DNA of 64,000 nt from Athripsodes cinereus (GCA_947579605.1 OX388327.1:2467122-2531121); one strand, 5' to 3'; shown: positions 43,898-54,385, counted from the stretch's first letter. Translations and numbers: made by a program. The notes: generated by a model from the letters alone, not told the origin.

Positions 43898-44105
43898 TTC
43901 ATGGAGTCTTTTGCAAACAAGGGCCCTCTGAATTTTGGCTAATTTTCCGAGTGTCTTGCCTTTTTAAAGTCAGACATACGTAAAAAATCATGAATATGAC
44001 ATTTTGCATCCTCACTTCAGCAGTGATGAGGTATGTTTCCCATCCTGAATGTTTTATTTTTTATTGGCATGGAGATGAGATTTAGTTATCCCACTTATGG
44101 GAGAT
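43898..44105 (+). repeat. family B short repeat, degenerate
   Basis: TCATGGAGTCTTTTGCAAAC, TTTTCCGAGTGTCTTGCCTT, GATGAGGTATGTTTCCCATC, then CCACTTATGGGA; tail lost at a LINE boundary. Confidence 0.7.
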
Positions 44106-44139
44106 TTTTAATGTTACAGATAGATAAATGTTTTTCCCT

Positions 44140-44395
44140 CTTTCAGATTATATTAAAACATTCTCTTCGTCACCCTGTCATCGTCCATTCATTCCACATA
44201 ATATCCAAACCAACCTACCTTATTTGCACGTATTCTATTCACAACACTCCTCTCGATCCATTAATTTTGCTAACATCCTCATTCTTCACTCTATCTCGCA
44301 ACGTTCATCTCAATGATTACATCTCCACAGCATTTGTTCCACTCTCGTCCTTCTTCAACCACGTCCAAGTTTCGCTTGCATGCAAATTAAATTTA
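44140..44395 (-). mobile_element. LINE C-terminal region, decayed
   Basis: Antisense phrases CACAACACTCCTCTCGATCC and CATTTGTTCCACTCTCGTCC match 12410-12550. The plus-strand open frame across it (44033-44548) is an accident of the reversed element. Confidence 0.6.
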
Positions 44396-44399
44396 AAAA

Positions 44400-45050
44400 T
44401 ATATATAAGTGCCGGTACTAGAATGATTTCTTTAAAAAAATATTGGAATATTTCATACTTTAACATCCGAAAAATACAAGTATCAAACGTAAAAGAGTCA
44501 AAACGCGTTTGTAAAAACTTCAGTCTCCAAGTGATTTTTCCCGTTTAGGACCACAGGGACAAATAATATCCCAAGGATTTCCAAAAAAGTATTATTTCAA
44601 TTGATTTTGGTTGCTTATGTTATTTTTATGAGCTGCCAAATAATGAATTTTCTGTAAATCGATCCATCGATTTCATACTGGTCCAGGTTGCTTCACGGCC
44701 GTGAAATGTTTGAATTTCGGAAGCAGCTTGCGGTGCAACATTTCACAGCACTAATTATTTTATTATCAGTGCAATAAAGCACGGCATACAAAATAATTGT
44801 GATATATCAAACTCGTTTTCTATAACGACTAACACAAGAATTAGTCGTAAAGTAAATAAATAAAGATAACAGGATATTAATATTATCAACTGCCTACCAT
44901 ACTGAAGCCATAGTGATGTCATTGTGCCATTGGAGAGATATTATGTGAAAAGGTAATAAATTGTTTATGCTATGTTGGGTTCCTATTCTAAAATATTTGT
45001 GAAACGAAGGTTAGAAAATGAGGAATTTAAAATAGGAATTTCTAGAGAAA
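44400..45050. other. AT-rich interval, nothing recognised
   Basis: A loose inverted repeat around GTGAAATGTTTGAATTTCGG (44701) is the only structure noticed. Confidence 0.35.
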
Positions 45051-45055
45051 ATTTC

Positions 45056-45232
45056 TACTATTACTGTACCTAACATCACGATATATCCCACAAGTGGAGC
45101 AGCCAGCTGACTAGCAGCCAGCTGACATGTTATAAACATGCATGCTATCCCCTCCGTGACAATAAAAACTGGGAATGGGAAAGCGTAGGAGACGAGATCT
45201 TTGCAGGATACTCTACGGATCGGAGGTTATTT
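45056..45232 (-). repeat. family B short repeat, shortened
   Basis: CTACTATTACTGTACCTAAC head, ATATATCCCACAAGTGGAGC, a partial duplication of CAGCCAGCTGAC, then GAGATCTTTGCAGGATACTC. The middle third is missing. Confidence 0.7.
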
Positions 45233-45330
45233 TTTTTTTTTAAATCATATAATACCTACACATTAAATACAATTATAAAGTCGCGCCAATTTCAAAGTGA
45301 ATTGTAATGTATGACATCATATATTTGTAT

Positions 45331-45395
45331 TAGTTGGAAGAAATCGTCCCCTCGCGATTAAGTCGCCCTCTGTATATTGATTGTTTTGTAAAAAA
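45331..45395 (+). mobile_element. LINE 3' end with stem-loop, fragment
   Basis: TTAGTTGGAAGAAATCGTCC and CGATTAAGTCGCCCTCTGTA. The stem is partly lost. Confidence 0.6.
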
Positions 45396-45553
45396 ACTTG
45401 AGATTGACAACCCCAATCTTCGCGGAAAATAAGCCTTGCAGCGCTATTGAATGCTATTCGTAGGCGATTCAGCTGAATTTGATATAACATTAACATTATG
45501 TTAGAAGTGAAATATAACTATTACAAATGATTAGGTATCCAAAAAATGCCATA

Positions 45554-46140
45554 GGGGAAAGTGGGGCAAGACGGGGTAGTGAGGTAAGCTGGGGTACTGC
45601 GATAAAAGTGGAACCGTGACGAGTAGCCCTGAACGCTGGTGACATTAGATGCTCTCTTCGGACCCCCCACTAGTAACAAAGCTACATCAGCAGTGGCTTT
45701 TTGCTCCATGATGCTGTGGTACTAAACGTGTTTTTCGCATATTTCACGTTATTTTACTTAATTCTGTTGATAGTGTCATTGATGGAAGAATATCGTAATT
45801 GAGATTGTATGACATTTGATAAACAAGATTCAAATATTGAATTTTAAGGGAAGATATTCGATTATTAACTGGATAAAATATGGTTAATTACTTAATTAAT
45901 TGATTAATATTCTTAACTACCCCGTCTTGCCCCAACCCGTGGGGCAAGACGAGATAATAAAGTTTTTTTTAAATTGAACATATTTATTATTTTTTAATGT
46001 TTATTTTTACATTTATGTGATTCATTTGCTAGATTAAAGATTAAAGTTTGTGTCAATAAACTTTTTTTTAAGAATTTATGGAAAGAAATGTGTTTTTTTG
46101 ACATTTTAGCTTAAAGGCCCCGTCTTGCCCAACCTTCCCC
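45554..46140. mobile_element. MITE with TA target duplication
   Basis: Ends GGGGAAAGTGGGGCAAGACG and its counterpart CGTCTTGCCCAACCTTCCCC, flanked by TA on both sides (45552-45553, 46141-46142). A third, internal inverted pair CGTCTTGCCCCAACC and GTGGGGCAAGACG sits at 45923-45952. No transposase. Confidence 0.78.
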
Positions 46141-46144
46141 TACG

Positions 46145-46455
46145 TATAATCGATGAAATCACCTCGAATTCAAAGAAACAATATTATTCATATCGTCTGC
46201 AAGGTTCTTGATCTGGTATTAATAATATTATGTATTACAATGTAATGGATAATTGTATGCAAAAAGGAAACATATGAAAAATAATAATTTATTATATATT
46301 GTAAAAGATTACTCCAAATATTCGAATTAGTGTTTTGCATTAGTATCTGAAGGCCTTATTCTAAAATGATTTAGTATTTGGAAAATAATGAAGATTAATG
46401 TATATCGAATTTTTCGTTTAGATAAAAATAATTGTATATTGAACTAATAATAATA
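46145..46455. other. AT-rich interval, nothing recognised
   Basis: No gene or repeat identified. Confidence 0.35.
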
Positions 46456-46460
46456 TGTCG

Positions 46461-46587
46461 TTAAAATGAATTTAAAAACACTGTATAATTTCCAAATTCA
46501 ATATATAATTTAAATATTTTAAATTTTATATAATTAAAATTAAATATTTAATTTGGAAATTATACAGTGTTTTTAAATTCATTTTAA
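46461..46587. repeat. palindrome with Penelope-like end motif
   Basis: Perfect 38-base arms (46461-46498 and 46550-46587) around an AT-rich 51-base centre. Each arm contains AAAACACTGTATAATT or its complement, sharing ACACTGT with the Penelope-like termini. No hammerhead-like core. Confidence 0.85.
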
Positions 46588-46924
46588 TTATAATGAATTT
46601 CCAAAGTGTTAACACAAAAACATTTGATTTATTAAATAATATGTCGACTTTAATAATACGGGGAACTAATAATAATACGGGGAACTTTAACGGAAAAAAA
46701 TTACATCTCAAAAAAAGTACAATAATTAGATAAATTATTGTGCTTTTTATTCTTTTACATATGCATTTTCAAGGTTTTTATCGCCATTTTCGCACTTCGC
46801 CGAAAAAATGTCCACCGTTCGCAGGAAGGCACCTCTGCAAATACAGACAGTCTAGAAGAATATAAAGATGGAATTACGAATAATATTTCTTGAATGAAAT
46901 TTAATATTGAATATTATTTTTTTA

Positions 46925-47045
46925 TATTTGGTCTCCCACTCTTTACCGTCAGCTAACGAATTTTCTGTAAAAGCCAAATGTTCGATAAAATAAAGGATTT
47001 TACATCTAAAATTTAGTGATAAGGATTGCCTTATTTTTTTTGGCA
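46925..47045 (+). repeat. family B short repeat, 5' part
   Basis: GGTCTCCCACTCTTTACCGT, TTTTCTGTAAAAGCCAAATG, ACATCTAAAATTTAGTGATA; truncated in the CACCC block. Confidence 0.6.
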
Positions 47046-47660
47046 CATTTATTTATTTTATCAATTTGTTTATTTTTAAGCGCACAACAGATGTTTGATA
47101 CAGATGATCAGTCAAAACAGCGAAATTCACACAAATTTATTATCAAACATCCAAACCATGCACACGACATCTATAGAAACATGCATTCAATCTCGTAGAG
47201 ATATCACGCAAATACTCGCAGATAAATCCAACATTCACACCATTACAATTGAAGACAACCTGTACGTTCATTAGATGCAGCTGGTCTGCTGGCTACCGCA
47301 CTTGTGGGATATACTAGCGTCTAAAGGTAGAAGAAGAGGGATGAAAATACACATGCGCACAAACTAATGAAATACTCTATGATTAAGTTGACGGCTGTCA
47401 CATAGGCTGTTTTCGTTTTGTGTGATGTTTGGTGAGTTAAGTTACAAATTTAGTGTGAATTATCTACATATTTATAATTTTTTGTATTACCAATTCGGCT
47501 ATGAGGCATGGTATCCATAATGTAATTTTTATGGCAATGAAAGGACGACATGTATAATAGTTTATGTAATTACTTCAGCAAGTAACTTCAATACAAACCA
47601 ACATACATAATAATAGTATTTTATAAAACATGATTTCATAAGAAATCAATGAAATCACGA

Positions 47661-47832
47661 CTTCGTCGGTAGCCTGGAGGTAGAGTCTCGGCCTCGTGAA
47701 CAAGGGGACCGTGGTTCATTACCAGATACCGGCAAACTCCCCTTTCACGACACTAGCTTTTAAGAGCTTAAGGTGTATAAGGTTGTATTTGGGTTTATAA
47801 CAAACAAAACCCAGATATATCTTTTTTTTTAA
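47661..47832 (+). mobile_element. SINE family A copy inside the 4-kb element
   Basis: CTTCGTCGGTAGCCTGGAGG onward, B-box mutated to GGTTCATTACC, tail hairpin interrupted by an extra CAAA. Confidence 0.85.
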
Positions 47833-47839
47833 ATGATTA

Positions 47840-48555
47840 AGTAGTAAGTTATCTGAGTGGCTTTCTAATGAAAGTGGACAAATCTGTTTGAAGTAAAATG
47901 TCAGAGTGCGAAAAGCCTAAAACTAATTAAGATTTTTACTGATTTTGAGTGACAAGTAACTTTTCAAAGAGCTGTGTAGATGGGGTACACTACAGTGTTG
48001 ACGGGGTGAGTCAGTTCCAGGATTCAAACCATGAGCATCCCTCCTGGAAGTCTGAGATACCATCAGACTTCTGGCCACCTCATTGTCGAAGTAATAATTT
48101 TATTATTTTGGATGTGTAAAGATTTTATCTTTTTTAAAATACATTGATAGTCGAGGGTGGGTATACTAGATTGATAGTACATAACATTGAAGTAAAGGAG
48201 AAAAAAACTAAGTGCATATGATTAATGATTTATATTCAAGAAAAAAACTTTATGATCAATCTCAAAACTTGATGTAAATTATTGATGAAATTACACAAAC
48301 CTAATATTCGTCTCAGTGGGGAAGGAGTAAGTTGATAGTGTTATTTGATGATAAAGAATACCTAATTAAAAAGTATTCTGCAAGAACATTAGAACAATAT
48401 TTGAAATAAAGGTTGAAAATGAATGTTTGGAGCAAGTGGACGAGTATGTATATTTAGGAAGTTTGTGAGGGATGGAAGATGCGCCAAGGATAAGATGTTT
48501 TTAAACTAAGATTGGTTTTCAATTAATTATTTTCTTACACTCCTATATTTTTATT
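47840..48555. other. interior of the 4-kb element, unrecognised
   Basis: AT-rich. Near 48400-48480 GTGGACGAGTATGTATATTT encodes VDEYVYLG, a phrase common in RTE-type LINE polyproteins, so an eroded LINE probably extends here upstream of 48560. Confidence 0.4.
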
Positions 48556-48559
48556 CTAA

Positions 48560-48835
48560 TATGGTATTTTTAAATGGCTGGGACATGTTTTGAGAATGCC
48601 CAATGATAGTTGGCCAAAAAGAGCACTGTTCTTCCGTCCGCAGGGGTTCCGTGGGCCCGGGCGTCCCTCTTTCACAATACACCGTTCCTATGACAACGAT
48701 ATCAGAGCGCAAGGAATGTCGTGGGAAGAGGTGACGCAATTGGCACAGAGTCGCTCTGAATGGAGGAGGCTGGTTTCTGCCCTGTGCTCCTGAGAGGAGC
48801 GTTGAGGGCGATGATGATGATGATGATGATTTTTA
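48560..48835 (+). mobile_element. LINE C-terminus, RRLVSALCS family, best copy
   Basis: Encodes GHVLRMPNDSWPKRALFF-like sequence with one shift, then RGPGRPSFTIHRSYDNDIRA, QGMSWEEVTQLAQSRSEWRR, LVSALCS and a stop, followed by GATGATGATGATGATGATGA. The trinucleotide tail in place of poly(A) is shared with 12010 and 61758. Confidence 0.82.
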
Positions 48836-48989
48836 AATGTTTTTTTTTATAAATAAATAGTATGTTTAATTAATTACTGTGTTTTACATCACCTGCCTCA
48901 CATAATAGTAATATGCTATAGCTCTCTAACTTTTATAATTTTAATATTATTTATTTCAATGTGTTCCTAAAGAACACCATAAGCATATG

Positions 48990-49245
48990 TTAAGTTTTTA
49001 TATTGTTGCTGCTCTCTCTTCACCTCCTTTCCAGTCAAGCCGGGTCAATTTTGCCTCTGTGTTACACCCCTCCTCTTCCTTAAACCAGGTCCTCCTCCCA
49101 GACGAGAACCTTCAGCCAGCTAGCTCAATCTCAGGGTGAGAGAAGGAGGGTCAACAAAGAAATATTAATTCTTTTGTTCCAATAGTCTATCTGTTAGCAG
49201 GGGTGATGATTAAAAGAGATATTTAGATTTTAACAACTGTAGTTA
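48990..49245. other. CT-rich block of unknown origin
   Basis: CACCTCCTTTCCAGTCAAGC through AGGTCCTCCTCCCAGACGAG is less AT-rich than its surroundings and may be retroelement UTR. No coding frame. Confidence 0.3.
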
Positions 49246-49479
49246 AATTAAAAAAAAGCAAAACTAATATCTGTAAGCATAATTAAATTAATAATAATAA
49301 TTCCGTTTATTAAAATAATAATATAAATTACAAAATAATAAAATAAATTACAAAATGAATACACAAGTAGATAAAAAAAAGCACAATGCATAAGAATCCA
49401 TATAAAATAATACAATACAATAAAATACGGCATAATACCAATAAAAATAACAAAACATATTATATATTATCAATTCATT

Positions 49480-50335
49480 TGATCAAAGTACCCGTCCCAG
49501 AATTGAGCGTGGCTCGTGCTCTGGGACAGGCCTTGATCCACCTTAGTACATTATCGTTCTCTCTTCATTCCTTAGCATAATTAATTTGGTCTTTTTAAAA
49601 ACATAACTTCTCCAACTAAATTCAAATCAACTCAAGCCATTCACCAGCTAACTCCTAGACAATCTATTTCATTTCAACATCTGAACATCTATTTATTAAA
49701 ATGTATATACCAACAACATCAAACTACACACTTGTTCAATAAAATATATACACCAGCATCAATTATAATAATAACCCTACTAGTTGTATATATTAGGTGA
49801 GAGTTATGGAGAATAAGTAACTTACGTTATCGCTGTGAGATTTAGAGACATCAACAAATAATCATAATCAATGTTCTCCCTAGGCAAACCAATTCTGCAC
49901 TTAATGTACCGCAGAAACCTACTCCCTATCTTGTAAAGATTATTTTACAAATCAAAAAAGTATTTATAATTTTCAATGTATACAGATTTGAAAAAGGCTT
50001 ACTGATTCTCAGCACAAAACCCAACATTCTTAATGACCTTTTACAAATACTGTCCACATGATTAACAAAACGTAAGTCGCTGGTAAAAATTATACAAAAT
50101 CATTTATTTCATTCACTGATGCTAGCGGAGAATCATTTATTTTATATTTATAAAAAAAAGGATGTTTACTTCTGCAGAAACGCATAACTAGGTAATTCTT
50201 TGTATTTAATCTTAGTCTATTATTGTATCACCACTTCATCGGGGGTGTCTTCAGTTCTTCCAGCAAATTGCACAGTCCCCGGAATATGCCGATCGCAAAG
50301 AATAGGAGTATTTGAATAAGTTTTTTGTATTTCTA
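49480..50335 (-). mobile_element. jockey/CR1-like LINE, decayed, with hairpin 3' end
   Basis: Minus-strand scraps: KKYLVMRFCRSK-like, then FVKGH, DSICKRSLRMLGFVLRISK-like text between 50080 and 49970 and CLGRTL. This is the order found after the reverse-transcriptase domain of jockey-like elements. The nested hairpin at 49494-49527 lies in its 3' part. Confidence 0.55.
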
Positions 50336-50339
50336 CTAA

Positions 50340-51265
50340 TTGAATCCTCAATATTATTCATATACCTTGTATAAAATACATTAGCTAATTTTTTACATTC
50401 TTTTCGCAATTTTGAAAACAGTTTATAGTCATTATGTTCACTCGTAAGCTTGTAAACTCAATACATTTTACGGCATGAGAGCCTATTGCCTAACAATAAA
50501 GTTGACAGAAAATCTGCAAAACTGTACAAAAATATTCAATAAAATCATACATTTAAAACTAAATAATACAAAATCACATTAATTCCTTGCAATAAGCATT
50601 CCAAAAAGACTGACCAACTTTATGTACATCTAAACTTGGTAGTTGGGTGTTAATGAGGTAAATAAATTATTAGAAAATCAAAATCCCTCTGCAATTATCA
50701 ACATTGTAACATTCCGCTTAAAATTTTAAAAAAACTTTGAATATTCAATGAAATAAAATAATAAAAATCAATAGGCACACACCATATACATTTAGGATAA
50801 TAAATTGTAAGATAAAACATTATTATACTGAAAGTATATCTTGTGTTGTGATATCCTAGGTAGCAATAATTATTTTCACACTTAAAACAACACAGCAGTT
50901 TCAAAAGATCAAATAGGAGCATCAACACACTCCTACAAATATAAGTAGAAAATTAAAAACAACAAATAAATTGAAGAGAAAACAAGTACATTGTGACAGG
51001 CATCAACATGATCCTTTTTGTGATTTTATATCATGCTAACTGCCATAAGAATAATAAATACATTAAAGTACTAACTGCTATTTGTTCTGTTTCTCTAATG
51101 GAAGGTATTGAACATAGAATTATACATATACTAATTGAACTGGTGTTTTTTCATAATTTTTTGTTCATTAGAAAACAATCTTGTCTGGTTTTTGATTTTT
51201 TTGTTTGGCGGTTCCAAATTTGTATTTACACATAATATAACAGCAGCCAATCAAAACTCAGTATT
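50340..51265. other. interior of the 4-kb element, unrecognised
   Basis: AT-rich. Open frames near 50700-50930 (-) and 50993-51235 (+) have Ile/Leu/Phe/Asn-rich compositions expected from AT bias and show no domain. Confidence 0.4.
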
Positions 51266-51945
51266 TTTGCGCATGTGTATTTTCATCCCTCTTCTTCTAC
51301 CTTTAGACGCTAGTGTGGGATATGGCGTGATACGTAAGTGGTAGTATTTTTTTAATTTACGGCAGCCATGTTCGTATTGTTCCGAAGTGACACATAGATA
51401 AATGATATGAATAGTTAGAATGTTTCATGACTGGTAACCAAATACTTATCACTGTTATCACAGATATCGAAATACACGAGGTGTATTCAATTAACAATGA
51501 GACTAATTATTTTTTCTCAAAAAAATAGTTTTTGATAAATAGAGTTTGCACAATGTGTTGGTTGTGAGGATGAGGTGTTTCTTGAGTAATAATTTTAATA
51601 ATAATTATGTTTACTCAGGCAGGTCTTAAAATCGTGTGAAACGAAGGATCTTCAAAATATTTCTATTATAATATGCGCTTTTTGGTACGGGCTTGAGCTT
51701 TTCGAGCAATGAGATCTTTATCACCTCAATCGTACAGAATTTCCATCTTTTTATAGGTCTTTTCAGTTTAAGGCATTACCAAATAAGCTGACGTCGCGTC
51801 GTTTAATAAACCTTGTATGGTGATTCATGTATTTAATTTACATGACAGTAATTGTTGTAGAGAGCTGTCCTTTTCTAACACATGGTTGAACTATACTATT
51901 TATATGATCTAGAGTTTGTGTGTTCACATTGTGAAAAGACATTTT

Positions 51946-53109
51946 AAACATATTTGTTATCAATAAAACACTGTTTTACTTTTCACTATTAATTTATTAT
52001 TACTCAAGCGCTTTCGTCAAGTTAGCAGCTTGATATGTTTGTTAATTTTATGAACTCAATAAATCCTAACCTGCAATTCACTTTGGAAATTGGATCAAAT
52101 AATATTCTTAATTTTTTAGACTTAAAGATAATGATATGTGATAATAAATTTAAGTTTCGCATATATAGAAAACCCACTTATACGGATAATATCATTCACG
52201 CATCATCCAATCACCATATTAGTCATAAGATGTCTGCTTTTCACTCAATGTTACATAGACTCTTAAATATCCCTTTAGAACAAGATGAATTTTCTTCAGA
52301 ACTAAATATAATCAAATGTATAGCCAAAAATAACGGATACAATGTGGAAATGATTGAGACGATGTTATTAAAGAAACAGAATAAAATAATGATTCATAGA
52401 TATTTATATGCACCCATTGTAAAAGATAGTGATAAGAATTGGAGAAAGATTTTGTACGTCAATAGTTTGACTGAAAAAGTAAATAATATTACAAAAACAT
52501 ATTTTAATCCAGCATTTTATACCAACAACAATTTAAGCAAACTTCTTTTTAATAATAAGGACCGTAACAATATAATTAATAGCAGCGGTGTCTATTGTAT
52601 TGATTGCAATGATTGTGATGCCAAATATGTCGGACAGACCAGTCGATCGATAGACACTCGTATCAAAGAACATTCCAGAGCACTTAGGGGTTTATCTAAT
52701 TGTTCGGAGATGGCGGATCATTGCATTAGTCATAATCACAATTTTGATGTGAATAGTGTAAGGGTCCTACATTCAGAAAACCGGTATAGAAAATTAATTG
52801 CTTTGGAAACATTGGAAATACATAGAAATATTAAAAATATAGTAAATATTCAAATACCCCATTCATCACCATTGTTGAAACCAATTGTTCATCCACCATT
52901 GTCTTAACTACTCCTACTTCCTTACCCCTTCTTTTCTGTTTTTAGGTACCTACATATAAAAAATATTGTTGTTGCATGTGACTTTAAGAAAAAATTTTCT
53001 TGTAATTAGTTCTCTTGAAAATGTCAAGCTAACTTGACGAAAGCGCTTGAGTAATAATAAATTAATAGTGAAAAGTAAAACAGTGTTTTATTGATAACAA
53101 ATATGTTTA
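51946..53109 (+). mobile_element. Penelope-like element with inverted terminal repeats
   Basis: Inverted arms of about 80 bases (51946-52026 and 53028-53109) flank a single ORF. Each arm has AACACTGTTTT, CACTATTAAT and the hairpin CAAG/CTTG followed by GAAAGCGC (antisense on the left). The upstream GTGTTCACATTGTGAAAAGA at 51920 is shared with the remnant at 40085. The reverse-transcriptase fingers and catalytic box are absent, so the copy is 5'-truncated or rearranged. Confidence 0.85.
52035..52907 (+). CDS. Penelope-like RT thumb and GIY-YIG endonuclease ORF
   Basis: Open frame of 290 residues inside the inverted repeats. The N-terminal part (about 1-110) has LQFTLEIGSNNILNFLDLKI, FRIYRKPTYTD and SNHHISHKMSAFHSMLHRLL, matching the segment after the catalytic box in Penelope-type reverse transcriptases (IYRKPT is diagnostic). 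The C-terminal part (about 185-275) is a GIY-YIG nuclease: SSGVYCIDCNDC, then YVGQTSRSIDTRIKEH with the catalytic-type R and a following EMADHC. The Cys pairs before YVGQT fit the zinc-binding knuckle of these elements. The frame has no stops, so the copy is fairly young, but without fingers and palm it cannot be a complete enzyme. Confidence 0.88.
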   Translation: MFVNFMNSINPNLQFTLEIGSNNILNFLDLKIMICDNKFKFRIYRKPTYTDNIIHASSNHHISHKMSAFHSMLHRLLNIPLEQDEFSSELNIIKCIAKNNGYNVEMIETMLLKKQNKIMIHRYLYAPIVKDSDKNWRKILYVNSLTEKVNNITKTYFNPAFYTNNNLSKLLFNNKDRNNIINSSGVYCIDCNDCDAKYVGQTSRSIDTRIKEHSRALRGLSNCSEMADHCISHNHNFDVNSVRVLHSENRYRKLIALETLEIHRNIKNIVNIQIPHSSPLLKPIVHPPLS

Positions 53110-53509
53110 TACTATTTATTATAATTATGTGATTTTATTATATACCGGCAATATGTTAGAAAGGGACATCACATCAATTGCTATCTAACGTGGTAGAATT
53201 TATTTTTTCATAGGAATATAATTTTGGAGGTCTTACTGCAACGGAGGAATGCATATTTTGGTTTAATTTGATCAAAAATTGCGCACAATTTTGTTAACAG
53301 TTTTTTTTTATAATAATATATTGATGACACACACTATATTATTTTAAATTATTGACACACTATATTATTTCAATTTTTTGGCAAAGACTGTATGTCTGCT
53401 AAGCAAAATTAAATTATTTTATTATTATGATTTTTTTATGGTTATTATTATATCATTATGCTCTTTTATTTTTCTGGAGACAATTTTTAATTGATATTAT
53501 GTAGCATTT

Positions 53510-53632
53510 TAAAAATGGACGTGGATGTTGATCCTAAATAATGTAAAACGCCCTTGAAGTGATGTTATCAGCACGGCGCTATATAAATATTCATGTTATT
53601 ATTATTATGAATAAATAAATAAAAACTCACCA
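53510..53632 (+). repeat. CR1-type LINE 3' tail
   Basis: AAAACGCCCTTGAAGTGATG, ACGGCGCTATATAAATATTC and ATT repeats. The same layout occurs after 35740 and antisense at 58385-58470. Confidence 0.5.
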
Positions 53633-53648
53633 CATTTATTCTATAGTT

Positions 53649-53793
53649 TGATTTAATTTAAACACTGTTTCTTTCACTTAAAGTATTATTTATTTCATAT
53701 TATGAAATAAATATCTAATAATTAATTAATAATTGATAAAATTATGAAATAAATAATACTTTAAGTGAAATAAACAGTGTTTAAATTAAATCA
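53649..53793. repeat. palindrome with Penelope-like end motif
   Basis: 51-base arms (53649-53699, 53743-53793) with one mismatch. Arms contain TTTAAACACTGTTT and CACTTAAAGTATTATTTATT. The centre is 43 bases, AT-only apart from two bases. A GACGAACTTTCACAACGTTT follows outside. Confidence 0.85.
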
Positions 53794-54129
53794 GACTAAA
53801 TTATAAATATGACGAACTTTCACAACGTTTGCTCTTCAACAATAAATTAATTATCACCATATTTTTTAAACACACCTCGTGTTATTATTATTATTTTTAT
53901 CACGTTGCTGCGTTGAGTAGTTTTAATATAAGTGCGCTATAGAAATAATAATATATCGGGTGTTAGGTCGTGACACGGCATAACACAGTATCTAATATCA
54001 TAGCCTGTAGCAAGTTCCTATTTATATCGTTAGATTATGAATTATTAATATTACAGATTAATGACAAGAGTCTTAAATAAATAAAGATTGGGTAATATAT
54101 TGTATGTCTGTACTTAAATATTGAGATAA

Positions 54130-54385
54130 TATTAGCTGAGCAGTGGAGCAACCGACAAAGAGTTAGTTTTCCACTGTTTACCGTAAGTTTTCAAGTGTTG
54201 TATACTAGGCAGGTGTTTTAAAAAACAAAGACATTTAATACCTGAAATTCAGTGATGAGGTTTGTCACCCATCCTGAATGTTTTATCTCAGAGAAGACTG
54301 CTTGCATATTTATTACATACAGCTGATTTGCTGGCTACCCTTGTGGGATATGCCGTGATGGTATAGTATAGTATATTAGTTTTGT
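54130..54385 (+). repeat. family B short repeat
   Basis: TGGAGCAACCGACAAAGAGT, AAGTTTTCAAGTGTTGTATA, GATGAGGTTTGTCACCCATC, TACCCTTGTGGGATATGCCG, tail AGTATAGTATATTAG. Confidence 0.78.

Larger units (their letters stand above)
47313..51314. mobile_element. 4-kb DNA element with long inverted ends and 9-bp duplication
   Basis: The first 47 bases (starting ACTAGCGTCTAAAGGTAGAA, to 47359) recur perfectly inverted at 51268-51314. GTGGGATAT is duplicated on both flanks (47304-47312, 51315-51323). Length 4002 bp, but it has itself received a family A SINE, an RRLVSALCS LINE end and a jockey-like LINE fragment. No transposase is recognisable. A 9-bp duplication with long inverted ends is typical of Mutator-like elements; that assignment is inference. 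Confidence 0.78.
47272..51340 (+). repeat. family B short repeat split by a 4-kb insertion
   Basis: The left part 47276-47312 (GCTGGTCTGCTGGCTACCGC...GTGGGATAT) and the right part after 51323 (GGCGTGATACGTAAGTGGTA) join into the family B 3' end once 47313-51314 and one 9-bp repeat are removed. Confidence 0.8.

Noticed and set aside
44033..44548. 171-residue open frame as a gene
   Set aside because: It spans a family B end and reversed LINE sequence and has no domain or signal of its own.
44641..44770. Inverted repeat around GTGAAATGTT as a MITE
   Set aside because: Arms are short and imperfect and no target duplication or second copy was found.
45521..45709. Open frame at the left end of the GGGGCAAGACG MITE as a transposase
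   Set aside because: It is only 62 codons, crosses the element boundary and shows no catalytic motif.
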